Assembly: GCF_000718135.1 (NCBI RefSeq)
Contig: NZ_JOEM01000012.1
Location: 124,001-188,000, forward strand
Direction: 5' to 3'
Length of the DNA: 64,000 bases
Source: Streptomyces cyaneofuscatus
GTDB lineage: Bacteria > Actinomycetota > Actinomycetes > Streptomycetales > Streptomycetaceae
The notes under the pieces were generated by a model. It searched no databases and was not told the DNA's origin. It saw nothing but the letters and a program-made list of their open reading frames with translations. Shown in pieces: positions 7,993-15,862 of this stretch. The number at the start of each line of letters is the position of its first letter. Position 1 is the stretch's first letter. Position numbers and translations under genes: made by a program.

Positions 7993-8015
7993 CCCCGGGC
8001 CTACGAGGCCCGGGG
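7993..8015. terminator. Hairpin between ectB and ectC
   Basis: A perfect 10-bp stem CCCCGGGCCT/AGGCCCGGGG with a 3-nt loop sits in the 84-bp gap inside the operon. It may partly terminate transcription or stabilise the ectAB mRNA end. There is no U-tract. Confidence 0.5.
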
Positions 8016-8047
8016 CTCTACTTCTCGCCTGCCCCGGACTCGCCGGG

Positions 8048-9310
8048 TCAGGCCGTCTCGCGGACGCAGCGGGCCAGCGTGCGCAGGCCCTCGTCCAGCT
8101 CCTCGGTGGTGATGGTCAGCGGCGGCAGCAGCTTGACGACCTCGCTCTGCGGGCCGGAGGTCTCCAGCAGGAGCCCCAGCTGGAAGGCGCGGGCGCAGAC
8201 CGCCGAGGCGCGCGCCGGGTCCTCGAACTCCATGCCCCAGACCAGGCCGCGGCCGCGGAACTGTGCGGTCGGCTCCTCGGCGCAGATCGCCAGCAGCGCC
8301 TGCTCGACCTGGAGGCCGCGCTCCTTGGTCTGCTGCTCCACCCGGCCGTCGGCCCAGTAGGCGTCCAGCGCGGCGGCGGCCGTGACGAAGGCCGGGTTGT
8401 TGCCGCGGAAGGTGCCGTTGTGCTCGCCCGGCTCCCAGATGTCCAGCTCCGGCTTGAACAGGCAGAGCGACATGGGCAGGCCGTAGCCGCTGATGGACTT
8501 GGAGAGCGTGACGATGTCCGGGACGATGCCGGCCTCCTCGAAGGAGAAGAAGCCGCCGGTACGGCCGCATCCCATCTGGATGTCGTCCACGATCAGCAGC
8601 ATGTCCTGGCGCTCGCACAGCTCCTTGAGCGCGCGCAGCCACTCGGGGCGCGCGACGTTGATGCCGCCCTCGCCCTGGACCGTCTCCACGATCACGGCGG
8701 CGGGCTTGTTCAGCCCGGAGCCCTGGTCCTCGAGGAGCCGCTCGAACCAGAGGAAGTCCGGGACGGTGCCGTCGAAGTAGTTGTCGAACGGCATCGGGGT
8801 GCCGTGCACCAGTGGGATGCCGGCGCCGGCCCGCTTGAACGCGTTGCCGGTGACGGCGAGCGAGCCCAGCGACATGCCGTGGAAGGCGTTGGTGAACGAG
8901 ACGACGGACTCGCGGCCCTTGACCTTGCGGGCCAGCTTCAGCGCCGACTCGACGGCGTTGGTGCCGGTCGGGCCGGGGAACATCACCTTGTACGGGAGGT
9001 CGCGCGGGCGCAGGATGACGTTCTGGAACGTCTCCAGGAAGGCGCGCTTGGCGGTGGTCGCCATGTCCAGGCCGTGGGTGATGCCGTCGCGCTCGATGTA
9101 GTCGATCAGTGCTCGTTTCAGCACCGGGTTGTTGTGGCCGTAGTTGAGCGAGCCGGCCCCGGCGAAGAAGTCCAGGTAGGTGTGGCCGTCCTCGTCGGTC
9201 AGCCGGGCGCCCTGCGCGCGGTCGAACACGGCGGGCCAGCCGCGGCAGTAGCTACGGACCTCCGACTCCAGGGTCTCGAAGACGCTCAGTGCGGGCGGTG
9301 TGATGGTCAC
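8048..9310 (-). CDS. ectB: L-2,4-diaminobutyrate--2-oxoglutarate aminotransferase
   Basis: A 420-residue class III aminotransferase that makes 2,4-diaminobutyrate from aspartate semialdehyde and glutamate, the first step to ectoine. The PLP aspartate is in [20 protein letters not shown] and the Schiff-base lysine in [15 protein letters not shown]. The N-terminal block [15 protein letters not shown] and [19 protein letters not shown] are typical of EctB/DoeD. The GTG at 9310 follows AGGAGATCCGCT, a good ribosome site; the longer in-frame start at 9367 has none and extends into spacer. Confidence 0.97.
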   Translation of the reverse strand: MTITPPALSVFETLESEVRSYCRGWPAVFDRAQGARLTDEDGHTYLDFFAGAGSLNYGHNNPVLKRALIDYIERDGITHGLDMATTAKRAFLETFQNVILRPRDLPYKVMFPGPTGTNAVESALKLARKVKGRESVVSFTNAFHGMSLGSLAVTGNAFKRAGAGIPLVHGTPMPFDNYFDGTVPDFLWFERLLEDQGSGLNKPAAVIVETVQGEGGINVARPEWLRALKELCERQDMLLIVDDIQMGCGRTGGFFSFEEAGIVPDIVTLSKSISGYGLPMSLCLFKPELDIWEPGEHNGTFRGNNPAFVTAAAALDAYWADGRVEQQTKERGLQVEQALLAICAEEPTAQFRGRGLVWGMEFEDPARASAVCARAFQLGLLLETSGPQSEVVKLLPPLTITTEELDEGLRTLARCVRETA

Positions 9311-9422
9311 AGCGGATCTCCTGCGTGAGGGGGTGTGACGGGCAGTGGTCGGTGCTCCCTGCCGCACGGAGGCGGCCGGGACCGCGCCGGGTGGTCGGCC
9401 GGCGCGAAAAGTCGTGGGAAAA

Positions 9423-9447
9423 CCGGCGTACGGGTCAGGTACGCCGG
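9423..9447. other. Hairpin between ectA and ectB
   Basis: CCGGCGTAC/GTACGCCGG forms a perfect 9-bp stem with a 7-nt loop inside the 168-bp ectA-ectB spacer. It is a second intra-operon hairpin that could affect relative expression of the enzymes. Confidence 0.45.
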
Positions 9448-9478
9448 GCCGGGAACGGAGCCTGTCCGCTCAGGCGGC

Positions 9479-10009
9479 TCAGTCGGCGAAGGGGCCTATC
9501 CGGTAGAGGACCTCCGGCAGGTGCGTTCCCTCGGGGAACAGCCCCCCGTCGAAGAGGACCTCCTGCTCCAGCGGGACGTCGTGCCGCTGGGCGTAGGACG
9601 TGAACAGCCGGTCGGAGGCGGTGTTGTCCGGGGTGATCGTCGTCTCGACGCAGGAAAGCCCCTGGTCGGAGGCGACGCGGCCGGTCAGCGCGTCCAGCAG
9701 GGTGGCGGCGAGTCCCTTGCCCCGATGTGCCTGGTCGACGGCGACCTGCCAGACGACGAGGGTCTCGGGGCGGTCGGGCCTGATGTAGCCGGTGACGAAG
9801 GCGATCGGCTCGCCGTCCTCGCCACGGGCGACGGCGGACGTCGCGGCGAAGTCACGACACCACAGCAGGTAGCTGTACGAGGAGTTCAGGTCCAGGACCT
9901 CGGAGTCGCGGGCGATGCGCCAGATCGCGGCTCCGTCCTCCACTCGTGGCGTGTCGATACTCAGGAATTCGCTTCGGGCACGGGCAAAATCTGCTGGTGC
10001 GGCGGTCAT
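9479..10009 (-). CDS. ectA: L-2,4-diaminobutyrate acetyltransferase
   Basis: A 176-residue GNAT-fold enzyme that acetylates 2,4-diaminobutyrate at N-gamma with acetyl-CoA. The acetyl-CoA pyrophosphate loop is VDQAHRGKGLAATLLDAL, preceded by ETLVVWQVAV. SSYSYLLWCRDFAATSAVA and ETTITPDNTASDRLFTSYAQ are typical EctA blocks. The ATG at 10009 gives the family length; no clear ribosome site precedes it, and the AT-rich upstream stretch carries a palindrome. It is the first gene of ectABCD. Confidence 0.96.
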   Translation of the reverse strand: MTAAPADFARARSEFLSIDTPRVEDGAAIWRIARDSEVLDLNSSYSYLLWCRDFAATSAVARGEDGEPIAFVTGYIRPDRPETLVVWQVAVDQAHRGKGLAATLLDALTGRVASDQGLSCVETTITPDNTASDRLFTSYAQRHDVPLEQEVLFDGGLFPEGTHLPEVLYRIGPFAD

Positions 10010-10027
10010 GCGAATTGAATTTACCCA

Positions 10028-10044
10028 GCAAATTTCTAAATTGC
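10028..10044 (-). promoter_or_regulatory. AT-rich palindrome upstream of ectA
   Basis: GCAAATTTCTAAATTGC, a 17-bp imperfect dyad (GCAAnTT-N3-AAnTTGC), ends 19 bp before the ectA ATG in a locally AT-rich island. It is a candidate operator or part of the core promoter of the ect operon. The rest of the 308-bp gap 10010-10317 holds the hairpin at 10271-10310 and nothing else that I recognise. Confidence 0.4.
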
Positions 10045-10270
10045 ATCGAGGCAAAGGGTTGGGTGACGCGCCCGTCTGTGTTATCAGGCGTGCGTGAGGC
10101 CCCCCATGATCCGGGTACGATTTCCCGCTCTTTGTCCCGAATTTTTCGGGCATAACGCCGCCGGTGTGGAGTCGGTCACAGGGTTGTAACTCCTCTGAGA
10201 CGAGTCCGAATCATGTAGTTCGAGCCCCGAAAAAACTTCCGCGTTTAGGGAACGGGAAAGCGGGCAGAAG

Positions 10271-10310
10271 AATGCGGGGAGCTGCTTACGATAAAGCAGC
10301 TCCCCGCATT
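10271..10310. terminator. Terminator of the aminotransferase gene
   Basis: A perfect 17-bp stem (10271-10287 with 10294-10310) and a 6-nt loop lies 7 bp past the stop of the minus-strand aminotransferase. It also insulates the ectA promoter. Confidence 0.8.
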
Positions 10311-10317
10311 ATGAATA

Positions 10318-11424
10318 TCAGAGGTCCGGCGAGGTTTCCGTCACCGCACGGCGGGCATCTTCGAAGTCGACCCGTCGGCCCGCGTCGCCCAGCGCCGCCC
10401 CCAGAGCCGCGAGCGAGGACAGCACCGCGCCCCGCGTCGCATCCGCCCCGTAGTGATTGACCCGGATCATCTCCTTGGCCAGTGCCCCGCCGCCCGCGAT
10501 GAGCGGCAGCGAGGGCTCCAGCTCCAGTGCCCGCGCGACCAGCGCGGAGGCGTCGGTCCCCGCCGGGGCGCGCAGCGTCGTGGCCACCGGAGCGGCGTCC
10601 CGCGCCTCAAGGACGTACGGCTCCAGACCGCCGCCCAGCGCCACCGCACCCGCCCGGGTCGCCGCGGCGGCCGAGGCGTGGCGGGCCATCACCGCGTCCA
10701 GGCCGTCCTCCTCGATCCGCTCCAGGCACGCCTCCAGGCCCAGCATCTCCAGCTGCGCCGGAGCGTGCGGCAGCACCGTGCGGCCGCCGTCGATCCAGCG
10801 CTCCTTCCAGTCCAGGAGCGAGAGGTACGAGCGGCGCGGGGCGGCCGGGTTGGCGGTGATCCGCTCCCAGGCGCGCTCGCTCACCGACACCGCCGACACC
10901 CCGGCCGGACCGCCCATCGCCTTCTGCGCGCCGATCACGCACAGGTCGACGCCCCAGGCGTCCGGCAGCAGCGGCTCGGCGCCCACCGAGGCGACCGCGT
11001 CCAGCATGAACAGCGCCCCGTGCGCCCGGACCACCTCGCCGATCTCCGCGACCGGGTTGGTGTTGCCGGTCGCCGCCTCGGCGTGCACCAGGGAGACGAA
11101 GTCGATCTCCGGGTGCTCGGCGAGCGCCTCGGCCACCTGGCCGGCGGTCACCGCGGTGTGGAAGGGCACGGTGAGGTCGACGACCTCGGCGCCGCAGTCC
11201 CGCAGCCAGTTGCCGAAGGTCTGCCCGTACGGTCCGGTGACCACGTTCAGCGCGGTCGAGCCGGGCCGGGCACCGCTGCGGATGCAGCCCTCCAGCGGCA
11301 GCAGCGCCTCGCCCTGCGTGATGACGACGTCCTGCTCGGTGGCGAGGAGCGAGGCCACCCGTCGCTCGATGGCCGCGAAGTGCGCGGCGGTCAGCGGGGG
11401 GAGGTCGAGGAAGGGGTGCGTCAC
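10318..11424 (-). CDS. Class V aminotransferase (serine/alanine-glyoxylate aminotransferase-like)
   Basis: A 368-residue PLP enzyme of the SGAT/AGAT-type class V group. The Schiff-base lysine is in VDLCVIGAQKAMGGPAGVS, the ring-contacting Asp in ALFMLDAVASVGAEPL, and the phosphate region in NVVTGPYGQTFGNWL. The C-terminal RVNHYGADATRGAVL matches the substrate-binding Arg segment of the family. The likely reaction is transfer of an amino group to glyoxylate or pyruvate, but the exact donor is unknown. It starts at GTG 11424 and diverges from the amidohydrolase gene, 77 bp apart. Confidence 0.85.
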   Translation of the reverse strand: MTHPFLDLPPLTAAHFAAIERRVASLLATEQDVVITQGEALLPLEGCIRSGARPGSTALNVVTGPYGQTFGNWLRDCGAEVVDLTVPFHTAVTAGQVAEALAEHPEIDFVSLVHAEAATGNTNPVAEIGEVVRAHGALFMLDAVASVGAEPLLPDAWGVDLCVIGAQKAMGGPAGVSAVSVSERAWERITANPAAPRRSYLSLLDWKERWIDGGRTVLPHAPAQLEMLGLEACLERIEEDGLDAVMARHASAAAATRAGAVALGGGLEPYVLEARDAAPVATTLRAPAGTDASALVARALELEPSLPLIAGGGALAKEMIRVNHYGADATRGAVLSSLAALGAALGDAGRRVDFEDARRAVTETSPDL

Positions 11425-11501
11425 GGTGGGGCTCTCTTCGGATGCGGTCGGCGGGTCGACAGGTCATGGCAGCCTACCGAGGGCCTCGTACAGTGCCGCG
11501 T

Positions 11502-12614
11502 ATGAGTGATCAGGTGAGCGGTCGGGACGGGCAGCGGGTGCTGCGGGTGAAGGGACGGGTCCTCGTCGGCCCGGACGAGGTGCGGGACGGACTGTGGGCC
11601 GCCGACGGGCGGATCACCTTCGACCGGCCGCCGGGCGCGGACCGCGCGGAGACCGTCACGGGCTGGGTGCTGCCCGGCCTCGTCGACGCGCACTGCCATG
11701 TCGGCCTGGACCGGCACGGCCCGGTCGACGCGGCGACCGCCGAGAAGCAGGCGCTCACCGACCGGGAGGCCGGGACCCTGCTCATCCGGGACGCCGGATC
11801 GCCCTCCGACACCCGCTGGATCGATGACCGCGAGGACCTGCCGAAGATCATCCGGGCCGGCCGCCACATCGCCAGGACCCGCCGCTACATCCGTAACTAC
11901 GCCCATGAGATCGAGCCCGGCGACCTCGTCGCGTACGTCGCCCAGGAGGCCCGGCGCGGCGACGGCTGGGTCAAGCTGGTGGGGGACTGGATCGACCGGG
12001 ACGCGGGCGACCTCACCGCCTGCTGGCCGCGCGGCGAGGTCGAGGCGGCCATCGCCGAGGCGCACCGGCTGGGCGCCCGCGTCACCGCGCACTGCTTCGC
12101 CGAGGCCGCGCTGCGCGATCTGGTGGAGGCGGGCATCGACTGCATCGAGCACGCCACCGGCCTCACCGAGGAGACCATTCCGCTCTTCGCCGAGCGCGGC
12201 GTCGCGATCGTCCCGACGCTGGTCAACATCGCCACGTTCCCCGACCTCGCGGCGGGCGGCGAGGCCAAGTTCCCGCGCTGGTCGGCCCATATGCGGCAGC
12301 TGTACGAGCGCCGCTACGACACCGTGCGCGCCGCGTACGACGCCGGCATCCCGGTCTACGTCGGCACCGACGCGGGCGGCTCGCTGGCGCACGGCCTGGT
12401 CGCGGGTGAGGTCGCCGAACTCGTGAAGGCGGGCATCCCGGCCCTGGAGGCCCTCTCCGCCACCGCGTGGGGGGCGAGGCGCTGGCTGGGGCGGCCGGGT
12501 CTGGAGGAGGGCGCTCCGGCCGACCTGGTCGTCTACGACGAGGATCCGCGCGCGGACGTCCGGGTGCTGGCGGCCCCGCGCCACATCGTGCTGAACGGGC
12601 GGGTCGTCGGCTGA
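11502..12614 (+). CDS. Amidohydrolase-family protein (imidazolonepropionase/prolidase-like)
   Basis: A 370-residue metal-dependent hydrolase of the amidohydrolase superfamily. The metal ligands are recognisable: HxH in VDAHCHVGLD, a Lys candidate in WVKLVGDW, His in VTAHCF, His in CIEHATG, and the catalytic Asp in VGTDAGGSLAHG. The C-terminal GAPADLVVYDEDPRADVRVL is the usual closing composite domain. The group contains dipeptidases and imidazolonepropionase-like enzymes, so the substrate is open. The ATG at 11502 has no strong ribosome site. It sits between the aminotransferase and the LAETG protein. Confidence 0.85.
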   Translation: MSDQVSGRDGQRVLRVKGRVLVGPDEVRDGLWAADGRITFDRPPGADRAETVTGWVLPGLVDAHCHVGLDRHGPVDAATAEKQALTDREAGTLLIRDAGSPSDTRWIDDREDLPKIIRAGRHIARTRRYIRNYAHEIEPGDLVAYVAQEARRGDGWVKLVGDWIDRDAGDLTACWPRGEVEAAIAEAHRLGARVTAHCFAEAALRDLVEAGIDCIEHATGLTEETIPLFAERGVAIVPTLVNIATFPDLAAGGEAKFPRWSAHMRQLYERRYDTVRAAYDAGIPVYVGTDAGGSLAHGLVAGEVAELVKAGIPALEALSATAWGARRWLGRPGLEEGAPADLVVYDEDPRADVRVLAAPRHIVLNGRVVG

Positions 12615-12780
12615 GATCGCAGTGGGTTGACCGGCAGTGACGTATACGGTTCCTAGCTCGTTGAAGTGGCTCGACTCATCGACGCTCCCGGCTCGCGATG
12701 TGTGAAACGGGTGATGGAGCGAGGCAGGAGGGAACACAGGTACCGAAAGATTCGAATATGCGCGCGGAAAGCCCCCTTTG

Positions 12781-12815
12781 GGGTGAACTCACGTCAGGTA
12801 TCCGCCAGTTCACCC
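12781..12815. promoter_or_regulatory. Inverted repeat GGGTGAACT-N17-AGTTCACCC upstream of the LAETG gene
   Basis: Perfect 9-bp arms at 12781-12789 and 12807-12815 lie about 100 bp before the LAETG-protein start. The arms resemble PHO-box half-sites but are inverted rather than direct. The rest of the 302-bp gap 12615-12916 shows no gene that I can support. Confidence 0.4.
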
Positions 12816-12916
12816 TCAGTGCGTAAAGATTCACGGAGTCGAGGCCACCGGCGCAGGCGATGTCCCCCATTGGACTGTGCCGGTGGCTCCATGTCTCTTG
12901 TGGGGGTTCCACCATC

Positions 12917-13972
12917 TTGAACAGCAACACCTTCCGTCTCGCTGCCCTGGCGGTCGCCGCCGCTCCCGTCGCTCTGTTTGCCGCCGTCCCCGCGCAGGCA
13001 GCCCCGGCGACGCCCGCCACCGGCGGCGAGGGCAAGGCGAGCGCGGTCGTGCTCCGTACCGGGCTCGACGTCTCGCTCCTCAACAAGTCCGTCCAGGTGC
13101 CCCTCAAGGTCACGCTCAACGAGGTGCAGGCACCGGCCAGCGCCGAGCGGACCACGCTCACGGTGAACCTGGACGGCGTGGCGGGCGGAAAGCCGGTCAG
13201 CGTCCTGCGCGCCGACGTGGCCACCGCGAACGCCACCGTGGACGAGCACAAGGCCGAGGGATACACCAACCTGGCCAAGGCCCGGGTCCATGTCCCCGGT
13301 CTGCCGCTGCTCTCGCTCATCGAGGTCGAGAAGGTGACCTCCAAGGCGCTCTGCGAGGTCGGCAAGCAGCCCGTCGCCGAATCGAACGTGCTCGGCCATG
13401 TCAAGGTGCTCGGCAAGAAGGTGACGCTCTCCGCGGGCGGCCCGACCCGGGTCGTGGTGCCGGGCGTCGGTGAGGTGAGCCTCGACCTGTCGAAGACGGA
13501 GACCACCTCGCGTACGGCCGCCGCGACGGCGCTCCAGCTGAAGGTCGCGGTCAACCCGCTCGACCTGAACGTGGCCGAGGTGAACGGCGAGGTCACGCTC
13601 GCCGGGGCCACCTGCGAGACCCCGAAGCCGCCCAAGAAGCCCGAGGAGCCGGGCACCACCGACGGCGGGGCCACGAACGGCTCCACCGGAGGCTCCACGG
13701 GCGGTGACACGGGCGGTTCCACCGGCGGTTCCACGGGCGGTTCCACCGGCGGTTCCACGGGCGGTTCGGACGGCGGCTCCACCGGCTCGACCGGCGGCGA
13801 CGGCGGCGCCGGTACGAAGCCGCAGACCGGCTCCGACACCACGCCCAACCTCGCCGAGACCGGCGGCAGCTCCACCACCCCGTACATCGCGGGCGGTGCG
13901 GCCCTCCTCCTGGCGATCGGCGCGGGCGCCACGGTGGTCGCGCGCCGGCGCAGCGGCGGCAGTCAGGCCTGA
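12917..13972 (+). CDS. SCO1860-type LAETG-anchored cell-wall protein
   Basis: A 351-residue surface protein starting at TTG 12917 (GTGGGGG about 11 bases before), which gives a clean signal peptide LNSNTFRLAALAVAAAPVAL then FAAVPAQA. An extracellular beta-rich domain of about 210 residues with two cysteines follows. Then come a Gly/Ser/Thr linker (repeats of GGST, residues about 255-305), the sortase signal LAETGG, a hydrophobic helix and a C-terminal RRR tail. It is probably linked to peptidoglycan by a class E sortase. Its ligand is unknown. The linker DNA is a 12-bp tandem repeat and may vary in length. Confidence 0.88.
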   Translation: MNSNTFRLAALAVAAAPVALFAAVPAQAAPATPATGGEGKASAVVLRTGLDVSLLNKSVQVPLKVTLNEVQAPASAERTTLTVNLDGVAGGKPVSVLRADVATANATVDEHKAEGYTNLAKARVHVPGLPLLSLIEVEKVTSKALCEVGKQPVAESNVLGHVKVLGKKVTLSAGGPTRVVVPGVGEVSLDLSKTETTSRTAAATALQLKVAVNPLDLNVAEVNGEVTLAGATCETPKPPKKPEEPGTTDGGATNGSTGGSTGGDTGGSTGGSTGGSTGGSTGGSDGGSTGSTGGDGGAGTKPQTGSDTTPNLAETGGSSTTPYIAGGAALLLAIGAGATVVARRRSGGSQA

Positions 13973-14010
13973 TCCGCGCCCGGGGCCGATCCGCGCCCGC
14001 ACACGGGACC

Positions 14011-14052
14011 GTGGGGCGGCGGCGTCCGTACGAGGCGACGCCGCCGCCCCAC
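14011..14052. terminator. Bidirectional terminator between LAETG gene and cobC
   Basis: A perfect 16-bp stem (14011-14026 with 14037-14052), loop of 10 nt, lies between two convergent genes. Confidence 0.8.
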
Positions 14053-14072
14053 GGGCGGTCCCGAGGGTCCCC

Positions 14073-15653
14073 TCAGCGCCCCGTCCGCGCGGGCAGCGCC
14101 TGAACGGCCTGGTCCAAGGCCTGGAGGAAGCGGTTGGTCGTCGCCCGGTCGCGTACGGCCAGCCGCAGCCACTGCGGCCCGAGCCCCGGGAACGTATCGC
14201 CGCGCCGGGCCGCGAAGCCCAGCAGCCGCAGCCGCTCCCGGATTTCCGACGCCCGCTCCAGCCGGACCAGGACGAACGGCCCCCGGGCCTCCTCGACCGC
14301 CCGCACCTCGCTGAACTCCGCGAGCCCGGCCAGCAGATGGGCCCGGTCCACGGTGATCCGGTCCGCCGCCTCGGCGGCCTCCACCAGCGCCCGCGGCTCC
14401 ATGCACGCCTGCGCGGCCGCCAGCGCCGGGGACGACACCGGCCAGAGCGGCTGCGCCTCGGCGAGCAGCGCGATCGTCTCCGGGTGGGCCAGGACGTAAC
14501 CGATCCGCAGCCCGGCCAGCCCCCAGGTCTTGGTGAGGCTGCGCAGCACGACGAGCCCGGGGATGTCCGTCCGCCCGCACAACGCCTCGCGCTCGCCCGG
14601 CACGACGTCCATGAACGCCTCGTCGACCACCAGCGTCCGCCCGGGTCTGGCCAGCCGCTCCAGCAGGGCCGCCGGGTGCAGCACGGACGTCGGGTTGGTC
14701 GGGTTGCCGACCACCACCAGGTCCGCCTCCTCCGGCACCGCCGCCGGATCGAGCCGGAAGCCGTCCTCCTCCCGCAGCAGCACCCGCCCCACCCCGTGCC
14801 CGGCCGCCCGCAGCGCCGCCTCCGGCTCGGTGAACTGCGGATGCACGACCACCGGGTAACGGGCCGGCAGCGCCCGGGCGATCAGCACGAACGCCTCGGC
14901 CGCGCCCGCCGTCAACAGCACGCGTTCCACCGGCAGTCCGTGCCGCTCGGCGACCGCCTCCCGGGCCGGGGTGCCGTCCGGATAGGCGGCCAGCGAGACC
15001 AGCGACGCGGCTATCCGCTGGCGCAGCCACTCCGGTGGTGTGTGGGTACGGACGTTCACGGCGAGATCGGTCAGATTCTCGCCGCGCACCTCCGCGTCGC
15101 CGTGGTGGCGCAGGTCGGGCCCGGCGCTCTCGATGTCTCGCGTGGGGGGATGCGTGGGGGGATTCATGGCTGTCATGGTGAATGGCCGGGGGCCTTCCGT
15201 CACGAGTGGGGTGGAAGTTTTCTCGCCGGAAACAGGGAATGACGGGAGGACGGCCGGAAACCGGCGTGCCACGGCGCAGGTTGCGAGCCCCTTGCCGACG
15301 GACTTCTCCACCACCAGCTCGTCCGCCTCGATCAGCGCCGCCGCCTCCGCGACCGACGGCGTGCCCACCGCCCCGTCCGCCGCACCCGACGGGTTCGGTA
15401 CGCGCACGGTCGCCAGCGCCGCCGCCGGATACGTCCGCACCGGCACCCCGAGCCGGGCGGCGGCCCCCACGATCCCCGGCTCGTCCGCCTTCGCGTCGAC
15501 GGTCGCCACCTCCACCACATCGGTGGTCCGCAGCCCCGCCCCGTGCAGGGTCTCCTCGATCAGGCCGTACACCTCGCCGAGCGGCGCTCCCCGGCGGGCA
15601 CCGACCCCGACGACCAGGTTCCGCGCGCCGGGCTCGGGTGTGGGGGGCGTCAT
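14073..15653 (-). CDS. cobC: Fusion: CbiG C-terminal-like domain + CobC-type PLP decarboxylase (Rv2231c family)
   Basis: One uninterrupted 526-residue frame with two cobalamin-related parts. Residues 1-135 match the CbiG/CobE C-terminal fold (NLVVGVGARRGAPLGEVYGL, EVATVDAKADEPGI, ELVVEKSVGKGLATCAVAR). From about residue 160 a class I/II aminotransferase-fold enzyme of the Rv2231c CobC family follows: LAAYPDGTP, VVGNPTNPTS, VDEAFMDVVPGE and the PLP Lys in LVVLRSLTKTWGLAGLRIGY. That family is thought to make (R)-1-amino-2-propanol phosphate from threonine phosphate for the cobalamin lower loop. In-frame ATGs at 15176 and 15167 could start a separate CobC protein, so a true fusion is likely but not proven. 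Confidence 0.8.
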   Translation of the reverse strand: MTPPTPEPGARNLVVGVGARRGAPLGEVYGLIEETLHGAGLRTTDVVEVATVDAKADEPGIVGAAARLGVPVRTYPAAALATVRVPNPSGAADGAVGTPSVAEAAALIEADELVVEKSVGKGLATCAVARRFPAVLPSFPVSGEKTSTPLVTEGPRPFTMTAMNPPTHPPTRDIESAGPDLRHHGDAEVRGENLTDLAVNVRTHTPPEWLRQRIAASLVSLAAYPDGTPAREAVAERHGLPVERVLLTAGAAEAFVLIARALPARYPVVVHPQFTEPEAALRAAGHGVGRVLLREEDGFRLDPAAVPEEADLVVVGNPTNPTSVLHPAALLERLARPGRTLVVDEAFMDVVPGEREALCGRTDIPGLVVLRSLTKTWGLAGLRIGYVLAHPETIALLAEAQPLWPVSSPALAAAQACMEPRALVEAAEAADRITVDRAHLLAGLAEFSEVRAVEEARGPFVLVRLERASEIRERLRLLGFAARRGDTFPGLGPQWLRLAVRDRATTNRFLQALDQAVQALPARTGR

Positions 15654-15778
15654 GGCGGAGCCTGCCTTTCACATCAAGCGGTGGGGGGTGGAGCTGTTCC
15701 GTATACGGTCACGGATCCGGCCGTCGCACGGTTCGTCGAACGGCTCCTCGTGCGGGCGGACCAGGCCGCCACGGGGAG

Positions 15779-15826
15779 GGACACGGATAAGGGCACGGGT
15801 GAGGACACAGGTAAGGACACCCTGAG
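15779..15826 (+). repeat. Four degenerate 12-bp tandem repeats upstream of the ZIP gene
   Basis: GGACACGGATAA, GGGCACGGGTGA, GGACACAGGTAA and GGACACCCTGAG follow each other without gaps, ending 36 bp before the ZIP-transporter ATG. Exact 12-bp spacing (a bit over one helical turn) suggests a multi-site operator, but it could also be a microsatellite-like expansion. Confidence 0.7.
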
Positions 15827-15862
15827 ATGCGGTCGGCGGGGTCGATCGACTAGCAAGACCCC

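Noticed and set aside
6812..9328. 838-codon plus-strand frame across the ect operon
   Set aside because: It is antisense to ectB, ectC and ectD, whose motifs are unmistakable. The frame has no recognisable domain.
10164..10460. Possible 98-codon gene between ectA and the aminotransferase
   Set aside because: It runs through a perfect 17-bp terminator hairpin and the antisense end of the aminotransferase, and has no ribosome site or motif.
13690..13800. Glycine-linker repeats as a CRISPR or minisatellite element
   Set aside because: They are in-frame codons of a Gly/Ser/Thr linker before an LAETG sortase signal.
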